This document shows positions 31,612-41,300 of a stretch of DNA of 64,000 nt, piece by piece. Under the pieces are notes generated by a model. It made no database searches, had not been told where the DNA came from, and worked only from the letters and a program-made list of their open reading frames with translations. The position numbers and the translations under genes are program-made. The stretch's first letter is position 1, and each line of letters opens with the position of its first letter. Source of the stretch: Symbiodinium natans (lineage: Eukaryota > Sar > Dinophyceae > Suessiales > Symbiodiniaceae); contig CAJNDS010001068.1 of the NCBI GenBank assembly GCA_905221605.1, forward strand, positions 582,898-646,897, written 5' to 3'.

Positions 31612-33792
31612 TCACACTGCCTGAGTCTGTGACTGAAGGAAGGCTCTGAGCTTCACCAAGGCCTCGTTCTGTGCCAGGCTACCCTCCTTGTCCATCTGCT
31701 CCAGCCACTGGAGCATTGGAGGTACGAAGGCCTCTCGTCCAATCACTTGGCGAATGCTGTGATTCTCGCTATCGTCACCCGAAAGTTCAAACCACACGCA
31801 GTTGGAGGGAATCAGAATGCTTGCTCCAGGCTTCAGCCTGACCATCCAGCCATGATTTTCCGCTTCCAGTCGGATCTGTGTAGCTGTCATGCTTTCCAGT
31901 TTCCTCACTTCCTCGGCTAGGGTCTTGCCACCCAGCCTGTCAGGACGGAACCCTCCAACTGCCAAGTCCCCCTCCAAGAGCAGCAGCAACATTGGGCAGT
32001 TCAGCTCTGTTCGCGCGTAGAGACTTCCGGTGTTGTTGTGCCTCTGGGCGAACTGAATCACGAAATGGTCCTGTGCCTCGGCAGGAACTCCTCGCAGTGT
32101 GTCTGTGCCCAGGATGTCGGGCCACGACTTCTGCAACAACTGGCCCAGCCTGCCGGCCACAGCTTTCTTTGACACGATGGCAGAGCAACTGCTGCCCTGC
32201 ACGAACTTCATCTTCTCTGCCACCCATGTCTTCTGCAGCTTGTAGTAGTCCAGGCCAAAAACCGTATCTCGCAGTTGCTGGCTGCGATTCGTATCCAGGA
32301 GACAGGGTGGGCCTCCCGCCAAGATATTCTTGACATCGAGGGTGTAGGAGATGTCGCCATGTGACTCTGTCATGCTCCTGCAGTCCTTGGCCAAGGCCAG
32401 GCCCAGCTGGTCCAGGGTGTTGCTGCCAGCAACTTTGGCAATCTTCTTCCCAGCAGCTGTTTTCTGGGCTGCTTTCTCGGCGTCTCGGATTGCCTTCTTT
32501 GTGTTGTTCAGCCAGCACCTCACATCCGTGATCGTGTCTTTCGCTGCCTTGGAGTCCTCAGAGCTTGTGTGGAAGTTTTTTGTCGCCTCGGTGATTTGCT
32601 GCCTGAGGGCAGCCAGCTCTTCCGCAGTCTGGGTTTGGCTTGCGTCATGCTCCCAAGCTTTGTCCTTCTCATTGATGGAGGTTTCCAGGGTCTGCAAGGC
32701 TTGGGCCACACACCGGAACTTGGCAGCCTGCTCCCTCTTGATGTCTTCGCCTTCATTTTCTGTCAGCTTGTTGGCCTCCTCTTCCAAGGTCTTGTAAACT
32801 GTTTGCAGCCTCAGAAGCACATTTGTCATGGTCTGCACTGCCTTTCCCTTTGCAGACTGCAGTGCCAGCTTCTCCAGGGGCAGGGACTTCTCCTGGCTCT
32901 CTTCTTTCTCTTTCTTCTGCTTTGCTTCCTTGGCTTTTCTCTCTGCGATGGCAGCGGCCTGGGCATGCATCTCTGCATCCCTTGCTTCCTCAATCTCTTT
33001 CAGCTGCCCCAAGTCTTTGCGGACAGTGAGCAGAGGGATGATTTTATCATCCCCTTCTTCCTCGTTTGCCTTGGCCTCGACCGAAAGCCTGTTCTTTGCT
33101 CGCTTCAATCGGCTCTCATTCTCTTCCAAATATTCATCCAGCTCCTTCTCGTCGGAGATATCCATTCTCTGCCTCAGTCCTGACTGGAACTCGTGGCCAT
33201 CGCGTTGTCGCACCTCCACCCCGTGGAACTGCTTCACACAGGTCTGGCCATTCTTCTGCACGGTCAAGGTAGCTGGGTTTGCCAGGAGTTTCTCCCAGCC
33301 TGCCTCGGCCTCCCGCAAAGTGTTGTAAACCTTGAGCGACATTTCTTGAGCTGCCCAAATTCTGAACGGCACGTAGACATCCAGATTGTCTCTGAAGGAT
33401 GAGGCAATCCTTCTTTCCTCTACATGACCAACTGCAGAGCTAAAGGTACGTTTCGTTCGGTGATCTTCCTGGGCTCGGGAAAGTTTTTGTTCTGCATACC
33501 ACTTCTTCCTGTCTTCCGGTGTCTTGGCCTTCAGCTCATCTTTCACCTTTTGTGCGTTCAGTCGGCGTCCTTTTTCCTCTTCCGTTTCCTCTCGGCCCTT
33601 GGGCTTGGTCAGGCTTCTGTTCAGCCACTTCTCCGTTGCCAAACAGCTGTTGCAGGCTCGCAACAAAGGGTTTCGGCCAGTAGCACAGCTACTGGCCATG
33701 TTTGTGGTTTCACCACATTTCTGGCACAGCAGTGCAGGAGCAATTCCAACTTGGCTGCTGGACGCCTCACTTGGTGTCGGTGTGTTGCTCAT
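31612..33792 (-). CDS. 726-aa zinc-binding, coiled-coil transposon protein
   Basis: Uninterrupted ORF. N-terminus: CQKC..C..ACNSC (Cys23, 26, 36, 47, 50), a likely zinc-binding knot. Residues about 60-130 are highly charged (KPKGREETEEEKGRR, RKKWYAEQKLSR). Residues about 200-450 contain long Glu/Lys/Ala helices with heptads (IEEARDAEMHAQAAAIAERK, LEKLALQSAKGKAVQTM). The C-terminal 230 residues look globular (GGPPCLLDTNRSQQLRDTVF, NHGWMVRLKPGASILIPSNC) but match no family I know. It sits directly downstream of the methyltransferase gene with a 337-bp gap containing a (CA)n tract. Intactness over 2.2 kb suggests recent function. Possibly a structural or targeting subunit; function unknown. Confidence 0.75.
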   Translation of the reverse strand: MSNTPTPSEASSSQVGIAPALLCQKCGETTNMASSCATGRNPLLRACNSCLATEKWLNRSLTKPKGREETEEEKGRRLNAQKVKDELKAKTPEDRKKWYAEQKLSRAQEDHRTKRTFSSAVGHVEERRIASSFRDNLDVYVPFRIWAAQEMSLKVYNTLREAEAGWEKLLANPATLTVQKNGQTCVKQFHGVEVRQRDGHEFQSGLRQRMDISDEKELDEYLEENESRLKRAKNRLSVEAKANEEEGDDKIIPLLTVRKDLGQLKEIEEARDAEMHAQAAAIAERKAKEAKQKKEKEESQEKSLPLEKLALQSAKGKAVQTMTNVLLRLQTVYKTLEEEANKLTENEGEDIKREQAAKFRCVAQALQTLETSINEKDKAWEHDASQTQTAEELAALRQQITEATKNFHTSSEDSKAAKDTITDVRCWLNNTKKAIRDAEKAAQKTAAGKKIAKVAGSNTLDQLGLALAKDCRSMTESHGDISYTLDVKNILAGGPPCLLDTNRSQQLRDTVFGLDYYKLQKTWVAEKMKFVQGSSCSAIVSKKAVAGRLGQLLQKSWPDILGTDTLRGVPAEAQDHFVIQFAQRHNNTGSLYARTELNCPMLLLLLEGDLAVGGFRPDRLGGKTLAEEVRKLESMTATQIRLEAENHGWMVRLKPGASILIPSNCVWFELSGDDSENHSIRQVIGREAFVPPMLQWLEQMDKEGSLAQNEALVKLRAFLQSQTQAV

Positions 33793-34129
33793 GGCTTTGT
33801 GGAGCAGCTACAAAGAACACAGGTCACAGCACACACACACACACACACACACTCCGCTCCAGAACCAGAGACGGCAGAAGTGTATCCGCTCAGCACACAG
33901 ACACAAAGCTTGCAAAGTCACCGGTGCAAACGAAGCACGCCTACACACACCTGGCCCCCTTTGCCTCACTCCGCATTCCTGCATTGGATAACCGCTCGAG
34001 CACCCTGGCCCTGTCTATGTGCTGCCATACTGTTTCTACAGGCTACGTGCAAAGTCAAGCAGGTGGCTTCAGACGGCCACCCACACCTATTGTAAATTAC
34101 GAATTGTTGGCAACGCTTGCAGCATCCTC
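33793..34129. other. Spacer between the 726-aa and methyltransferase genes
   Basis: 337 bp with a (CA)n microsatellite at 33,829-33,852. It presumably contains the start region of the 726-aa gene. No TATA-like or TTTT-box signal I would trust. Confidence 0.5.
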
Positions 34130-35740
34130 TCAATCAGTTCTGTCAGTGTACAGCACCGACTTGCCCCGGACTCGTCTTTGGGGACTTGCCAAGTTCACGA
34201 CCTTGCAGCCTCTCTTCAGGGAGCCTTGGGGCCAGCACCCTCGCTGTTGTGGCCTTGCTGGGTTGCACATGGGCTCCTGCTTGACTTCAGCCTTCACTTC
34301 AGATTTTAGGTCCAACCCTGCCCTGTGACTGGCTGGCCCTGCACCATGCACACTGGAGCTTTCAGACCCCTTCTTGTCCACACATGAGGCTGCAAACTTC
34401 CTTGAAGCTTGCTTGCCTTTCTTGATCATGCTCTCACACTCTTCGATGTCATCTTGACAGAAGACATTGGGGAAACCTTCAGCCTCAGCAGGGTTATGAA
34501 ACGACTCCCCGGGTGTCACTGCAGGAATCAACTCGTGCAGCTCCTGGGTGCTCAGCCTGGTCGGTTCTTCTGGCAAAGCACCATAGATGTATGCTTGCTC
34601 CAGCATTGGGCACAGCATGGAAGCCAAATGCAGGGGATGATAAGCGTTCCCTGCTGCCTTCAAGGCGGCAGTCTTGTTATCAAACATACGACACGCCAGG
34701 CCGCTGTGGCCTTGGAACATGAAGCGCTCCTCTGGGGTCACGAACCTGTGAAGTCGCTGCTGTTGCCACGGCAAGCAGTTCTTCACCTCCCCTGACAAGA
34801 GCAGGAACAACTTGGGGCCAGCAGTGCGAAGGGGCGGGATCAGATCATAGAGAACCTGCTTCCCGTAATCACGCAATGGACTTCGGTCTAGCTCCACCAC
34901 GGCCACGGTCCCTGCTTTGCCTGCCAGCACATCTTTTTCAATCCGTGCGATGTAGGCAGCAAGGTTGCACCGCATTCGGTGGCTCAATGAGGCAGGGCCC
35001 ACTGGGGGCACTGTGGACTCGATCAAGGTCCTGATGTCCACATGCCCTCCCAAGTCTTTGGCAGTGAGTGGCACTGGTAAAGATGCCTCCGGGCCCAGGC
35101 AATCTCTGCGCATCCCCCGGATCCACAAACGCTCCCTGTCATGGGGGAAGATCGTCTTGAGATTGTGCACCTGTGCCTCGATACGGAAGAAAGGCACACA
35201 GAACTGGAGACGACTCAAAATCTCCTCCAGGTACTGGGTTCCCTTGAGCAAGCGGGAGTTCTCCAGCACAAATGCCACAAGCTGGCCCTGCCACGCCTGG
35301 AATATGATCCAAGCCACACATGTGTCCATCACATCGCTTCGACTATCTGCTGTCCCCATTCGAGCCCCTGTGGCTGCCCACGGCCCGCACGGTGGCCCTG
35401 CTGCAAAAACTTCTGAGGGCTGCAAAGTCTCGACTGGAAGCTTCAGGATGTCTCCGTCGCTTCCAAGCTTCATCCTATCCAAGCCCCTTGCTCCAATGTG
35501 CTTGACCAGTCCTCTGTAGTAGCTTACCAGTGAAGCCTCTGTGTCAAAGGCCTGGGTCTCGCAGTGCTCACTGTGAGACAACTCACACAGTCTTCGCAGG
35601 CCTCCCAGGCCCACACATGGTTCTGTGACCCGCAAAGGTCTTCCGAGCAGTCTCAACACTCGTCCTGCTCGGAATGCGACCTGCTCCAGACTTACACCAG
35701 ATTCAGGGCTGTGTTGGCACTGCCCTTCTTGCTCTGCCAT
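34130..35740 (-). CDS. Cytosine-C5 DNA methyltransferase carried by the transposon
   Basis: About 536 aa from MAEQEGQ (35,740); the frame is open to an earlier Met at 35,812. C5-methyltransferase motifs appear in order (numbering from 35,812): I TEPCVGLGGL (63-72), II AFDTEAS (88-94), IV AAGPPCGPWAATG with catalytic Cys142, VI FVLENS (181-186), VIII HDRERLWIRGM (224-234), IX TPEERFMFQGHS (359-370), X AGNAYHPLHL (387-396). All key residues are present, so the enzyme could transfer a methyl group from S-adenosylmethionine to cytosine C5. No chromatin-reading domain is seen; the C-terminal 110 residues are basic and low-complexity (LKSEVKAEVKQEP..). Its position between other transposon genes makes it element-borne and not a host gene. 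C5-methyltransferases captured by transposable elements are known in dinoflagellates; this subtype is not assigned. Confidence 0.85.
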   Translation of the reverse strand: MAEQEGQCQHSPESGVSLEQVAFRAGRVLRLLGRPLRVTEPCVGLGGLRRLCELSHSEHCETQAFDTEASLVSYYRGLVKHIGARGLDRMKLGSDGDILKLPVETLQPSEVFAAGPPCGPWAATGARMGTADSRSDVMDTCVAWIIFQAWQGQLVAFVLENSRLLKGTQYLEEILSRLQFCVPFFRIEAQVHNLKTIFPHDRERLWIRGMRRDCLGPEASLPVPLTAKDLGGHVDIRTLIESTVPPVGPASLSHRMRCNLAAYIARIEKDVLAGKAGTVAVVELDRSPLRDYGKQVLYDLIPPLRTAGPKLFLLLSGEVKNCLPWQQQRLHRFVTPEERFMFQGHSGLACRMFDNKTAALKAAGNAYHPLHLASMLCPMLEQAYIYGALPEEPTRLSTQELHELIPAVTPGESFHNPAEAEGFPNVFCQDDIEECESMIKKGKQASRKFAASCVDKKGSESSSVHGAGPASHRAGLDLKSEVKAEVKQEPMCNPARPQQRGCWPQGSLKRGCKVVNLASPQRRVRGKSVLYTDRTD

Positions 35741-35823
35741 GATGACACAGCCTGTGGCTGCTGTGATGAGCTCTAGCACACAAACGCAAGACTCTATGTA
35801 TCCACACAGCATGTCACACGCTG

Positions 35824-35925
35824 TAACCCTAAACCCAAAACCCTAAACCCTAGACCCTAAACCGCAAAACCATTAACCCTTAACCCTCAACCCTAGACCC
35901 CAAACCCTAAACCCTAAACCGTATC
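35824..35925 (-). repeat. CCCTAAA-type repeats inside the transposon
   Basis: Degenerate CCCTAAACC/CCCTAGACC units immediately upstream of the methyltransferase start. Confidence 0.9.
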
Positions 35926-36039
35926 CATGCCAACATGCCTGCAAGCCATCTTGTAACACAAGCATTCATGACAAGTGAGAGGGGGGTTAAGGGGGATTTG
36001 GGGGGTCTGGGGCCGGTTCGAACTGAGACAAGGCGGAAC

Positions 36040-36300
36040 AGGACGTGGAACGTGGACAGGAAAGGGGCGGGACAGGGCGGGACAGGGCGGGACGGTGACG
36101 GGACACGGGCGGGACAAGGCGGGACAGGGCGGGACACGGGCGGGACGGGGCGGGACAGGGGCGGGACATGGGCGGGACACTGGCGGGACACTGGCGGGAC
36201 GTGGGCGGGACGTGGGCGGGACGTGGGCGGGACACGGGCGGGACAGGACGGGACATGGGCGGGACGGGGGCGGGACGGGGGCGGGACGGGACACGGGAGA
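36040..36300. repeat. GGGCGGGACA(C) minisatellite
   Basis: About 25 copies of a 10-12 bp G-rich unit (GGGCGGGACA, ACGGGCGGGAC, GTGGGCGGGAC). The minus strand reads as an open Pro-Arg-rich frame, an artefact of the unit. Confidence 0.9.
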
Positions 36301-36442
36301 GACACCCCCAATACATAATTTAAATAAAAACCCCAACCGGGAGGGACATGGGAGGGACACCCTCCCACACAAAAACCCTTGTGCTGAGGCCTTTTCCCCT
36401 GCAACCAACACTCCAGGCCCCGGAAAGCCCTGAAAACCCTCA

Positions 36443-37673
36443 TCAGGCTCGCTTTCCCTTTTTTCTCGCTGTCGAAGTGCTGCCAGCCAGTGCCACCGTG
36501 CCCGTGTCCCATCCGGCTCTTGTCTCCGGACGGCACACCAGCAAAAACCTACAGAATCTTCTCGCCCAGGGCCAGGAGCCTGTTGAATGCCTGAAGCCGC
36601 TGCGACTGCTCTGTCTGCTCAGCAGCACCACCTTCCGTGCTGCTTCTGGCCCCACCTGTGCTGGGCTCGGGCTCTGTGACAGTGCCCTGCGCTGTCCTTG
36701 TTGCCTTGTCAGGCTTTGCAGGCTTCTCGTCCCTGCCACGTGACTCTTGCTCACTGCCACGTGACCCTTGCTCCCTGCCACGCGGTGCTTCCCTGCCACG
36801 TGGGCTTCCCTGCCACGTGGCGCTTCCCTGCCACGTGGCGCACTTTGCAACCGGACCATGCTCTGCTTGTTGGTCTCCTCGGACTCGTCTGTGTAGTACT
36901 CGTACGACGAGCTCGACTCCTTCTTCTTCTGTGAGGCACGGACCGAGCGACCACGGACAGGAGGGGCACTTGTTGCCCTGGTCCGAGCCTTTCTCTCCTC
37001 CCTGGAAGCCCTGACCTCCGCCCTTGCCCTGCTCTCTCGCTGGGGCGGCTCCTTCGGCTCCGCAGGAGGCTGGCTGGAGCAGCGGTGTAAGTGCTGCTCC
37101 AGGTCCCAGGAGCGCCAGAAGGTCTTCTGGCAGTGCGGGCAAGAGTGCTCCGGCCTCAGCTCCTGACCCTGAGCGCGTGCTTGCCACTGCTTGCAGTACG
37201 CGTTGGTCTGCAAGTGCAAGGCCATGGTGGACCGCGGTTTCACGGACCAACAGGCCGGGCACTTTACTTTCTCTTCCTTCCACCAGGAGGCTGGCTCAGC
37301 CGCCTGGAGCTCCGAAATTCTGAAGGCTGATCTGCCCGAAAGGGCCGAACAAATCCTGGCCGCCTCTGCTTCTGGAGCGTGCTGGCGACGGCGCCCGTGC
37401 CTCTTCTTTCTTCTCTTCAGAGGCCTCTCCATCTTTCTTCTCTTCAGAGTCTGACCCTGACCGGCCCTTTCGCCTCTTGGACTCCAGATCTTCCTTGTCT
37501 GGCTCTTCTACCATTTCTCTGGCCTCCTCCTGCTGCTCTGCCCCCGCCTCTGGTGCAGGCTCACCAGGCTCTGGGGCATCCCCTCTCTGCTCCTCCTCGT
37601 CAGAGCCAGAGCTTTCACGGCCACCGCGGCCACCATCACGTCCATCCATCGCCATCGCCTTTGGCGCTGGCAT
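36443..37673 (-). pseudogene. Zinc-finger protein of the transposon (two frame changes)
   Basis: The acidic N-terminus opens at 37,673 (SGSDEEEQRGDAPEPGEPAP..). The frame then shifts near 37,340 into the frame carrying FRISELQAAEPASWW, KCPACWSV...ALHLQTNAYC and CPHCQKTFWRSWDLEQHLHRC: two CxxC...H...C fingers, about 40 residues apart. A Ser/Arg-rich tail follows, with PRGRE-type repeats encoded by a roughly 16-bp CACGTGGCAGGGAAGC unit (36,750-36,845), where a second shift probably leads to the ending LQAFNRLLALGEKIL at 36,549. If no second shift occurs the protein ends at 36,443. It is a likely DNA-binding subunit. The shifts may be assembly indels in GC-rich repeats. Confidence 0.6.
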
Positions 37674-38384
37674 GCTGGACCGTACCTGCAGGGCAAGGAA
37701 GTGTCTCTTTAAAAACCTACTGGGTGTTTAGGCCTTTGGGCTTGGGTTGTTTTTGGAGCTACAGACTACAGACCTCACTAGAGCACCGGCTCTGGCCACT
37801 CCACCTGTTCGCCGCCTGCATGCCCAGTGTGGTCAGCGCCTGCAGGCCCGAAAACAGGCCCCGGCCTCTGACCACACTAGGGCGCCGGCTCTGCGAACAG
37901 GCCACTCCCCCCCCCTCGCCGCCTGCATGCCCAGACACTGTGGTCAGCGCCTGCAGGTCCCAACAAGGACCCCGGCCTCTGACCACAGTCCGGCAACGGC
38001 TCTGCGAAATGTCAGGTTTTAGGGTGTAGGGTTTAGGGTTTAGGGTTTAGGGTTCAGGGTGAAAGGTTTAGGGCTAGGGTACAGGGAGCAAGAACCCTGA
38101 ACCCTATACCCTAAACCCTCTACCCGACAAAAAAGCACAGATGCCCGCTGGCCTCTGTCGGGCTCACTACCCACCACACACCCATCAGCTTGAGCCAAGG
38201 CTTGGCGCGACAAAAAAATCATTCAAGCAAAACGCATGTCGGGTTTAGGGTTTAGGGTTTAGGGTTTAGGGTTTAGGGTTTAGGGTTTAGGGTTTAGGGT
38301 TTAGGGTTTAGGGTTTAGGGTTTAGGGTTTAGGGTTTAGGGTTTAGGGTCTCTGAGTTTTGGCTTCTGAGACTTTTCAAAACTT
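37674..38384. repeat. Spacer with tandem duplication and TTTAGGG array
   Basis: 37,772-38,005 holds about two copies of a roughly 105-bp unit (CGCCGCCTGCATGCCCAG, TGTGGTCAGCGCCTGCAGG, CCCCGGCCTCTGACCACA). 38,020-38,130 holds degenerate TTTAGGG in both orientations. 38,240-38,349 holds about 16 perfect TTTAGGG units. No gene. Confidence 0.85.
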
Positions 38385-41300
38385 TCAGGCACCCAAACGC
38401 TGCCTCTCCTGCACTCTCTCAATTACGGCATCAGCAGGATTGAAGGCCACATGATCCTTTGACGTGGCGTACTGATGGGCCGCCTGCACCCAAGCGAAAA
38501 GCCAGGCCACGGCTGTGGCCTGGCTGGCATGAGATCGCAGGAATGTGTATCGCCGGCAGTTGCCATGCCGGGGGTCCCGGCACTGGATGAAAGCTCGTCT
38601 GTGGCCACTTGTGTGAGTCCAGTTGTCAAAATGCACAACGAAATCACTCATCCCCGGGATGCGACAATTTTGGGAAGGAAGACTTGGGAGGTCCAGGGAG
38701 AACCTGAGAGGTGCAGTCTGTGCACGAGGCCTCACCCTTCGCTTTCGAGATGCCGTGAAGCCTTGGCATTGTGCCAAAGTCCAGTCTTGCACTCCAGACA
38801 GATCTGCCTCTTGCAGCAGCATCTCGTAATACGCAGCACTGCCCGAATGAGAGATTTGTCGGAGCTCCCCAGGCTTTTCCCAAATAGCATCCTGAAAGCA
38901 CAACGCTTTGAAATGAGACTCGGGCCTATCCAGTATTTTTTCCGGCAAGTGGTTCTCATCTCCTTGCTTGTGCCACTCTCCGGGTTGTTCGTCAGTGCTC
39001 CAATCTGCCTGCAGCAGCTTCTTGAGCCATGCCAATTTGTTTCGGCCGGCTGGGTTCTGCATCACCACTTCATCATCACACAGCAGGACAGGGTTTTCTA
39101 GACACACTACACTCGTGAGCTTTGTGGCATCACTGAGCGCCACCAACATGTCCCCAAAGTCATCCTCACGTGCTTGAACAAGACCCTGGGCGAGCAGTGC
39201 TTGGCATGCTCTGGCATTGAAGTACGGCAGATGCAAAACCTGCACATAGTTGTCACCTAATGCTCGGGCCTGCAGCAAGGCTTGCAAGAAATCCTCTTGA
39301 TCACGTGACAACAAGGCCCCAGTTGCCGCTACTGCTACTGGGCCTGCCTGCTGCTCTTGGACTTGTGCAGACAAGAGATTGTTTGCTTCCGGGCCAGCTG
39401 CGAACGCATCCAGCACAAGGTCGTCGTCTGTGACAAAATCCGGCAGCTGCAGTGCTGCAGCAGGCTGTGCTGCAATGGCCTCAAGTTGGCTCTCATGCCC
39501 TGGGGGCACCATAACCTGCACTTGCACTGTCTTCGCTGTGGAGGCCCAACACAGGCACTGGGAGCTCAGCAGGCCGAGGCCCTCTGGAGTCGCAAACAAT
39601 GCCAGGTCCAAAGTGTGCTGCTGCACAGAACTGTAAGTCACAACAGGCTTAAGTGGGTCACGAATGTCGACGTTGAGAAAACGCAACACCTTCAGATGGC
39701 ACCTGCGATCGACCTCTGCGACGCCCCGTTGCTGGGCACGCCGCTCCGGCCGAGAATCCAGAATGTAGCCATAAATCCGATCTTCTGCTGGGTTCTCCGG
39801 GATGTCGGCCGGCATCAGAGCCTCGGCAAAGTCTTGAAGAGTGAGCTGCACCTCGGGCTGCAGAGCGTCTGACTCGGTGCCAAGAAGCAATGCTTCGAAC
39901 AAGGCATGTGGCAAGCTGAAGAGAACGCCCGTCTGCAGCTGGCTCTTCAGATAGTCCACAATCATCCACTGCTTCCGCTGCAGGCCCCGGGCTTGCACAT
40001 TGTCTTCGGCTCCGGCACACAAAGCCCGCTTCGTGGCTGTGTGCAAGTCGTCTGCTGCCTTCTCCGCCCCAAGCTCCTCCTCTTGCATAAAGTGATCGGC
40101 CTCATGATAGCAATAGATGCGAGCAACCTTGTATGTCTGCGTCTTCTGAAAGGCCTCATGCTTTGTCATGAGATGAGACAGCAACTCTGCCATGATGTGT
40201 TTTCTCTGCCACATCTGCAGCAGAAAACCACACTGTTCTGGCTTGGCGATCATATCCAGCAGCTGTGCTCGTCGAGCACGAACACATGTCATGGCAGGCC
40301 CTTGGTTTCTTAAGGTTCGTCGCCCAGCAATCTTGATAAGCACGTGTTGCCTCTCGGTACTTCGCTCAACTAGGCTACAGAAGGCCCTCTCCTGGATCTC
40401 GGCCCAAGCCAAGGGGAAGTGCTCCAGCTTGGCCTCCTCGCCACTCTGTGCAAAGGCATAGAGCTGATCGGCCAGGCCCCCTGGCGATTGTCTCTCAAAC
40501 AAATGTTGCAGCAACCAGGTGCTGCGACCCTGCTCCTTGAGAGATCGGTACTCCTCAAAACAGTCCAGGACAATCCGCTTGCTGTGCTGCAGATCGTACA
40601 AGTCCGGCCTAGCATAGTGAGCATAAGCCCCTGCCAGACTAAAGGGCACGTGGGAAAGATACTGCAGCTTCTCCGACATGATCGAAACCCACTTGTCACG
40701 GGCCTGCTGGTCCATGAGCGCCATGCCTGCCGCAACCTCGGAGGGCAACTCCAGCACGGTTTGGGTGTAGCTTGTGCTGGTCAGTCGCTGGATGCTTGCC
40801 AGCAATCGCTCGGTGAAACCGGCAGAAAGAACACACGATCGACGCCCTTTCCAACAGCACTTGAGGCTGACCTTGGCCTTTCGGGTTTTGGCTCGCTGAA
40901 GCTGCTCCTCATGGCAAAAGCATCCCTCAAACCAGTGGGCCCACTTCTGTATAAAGCAGGAAAACATCCAAGCCCACTCAACATAACCCAGGTGAAAGGG
41001 ATCTTTCAAGGCACCATCGACAGCATCGCATAAGCTGGCCTCTGAGGACAACTGTTCCCGGTCCCAGTATTTGGAAAGTACTGGCCTGACGTTCAAGTAA
41101 TGTTTCAAGGTCTGGTGCAAGGATTCCCATCGCCAAGACAGGAGCTCTCCATGATACCCCTGCACCAACTTCTTGTCTTGCCAAGGTGCCTCTGCCATCA
41201 TCTTACTCAGGACCACTTCACGAAAAGACCGATTTGTCAGCAGCTTGCTCACTGCCGACACTTGTTTTTCCACTTGGTCCCACCGGGGGCATGACTTGCA

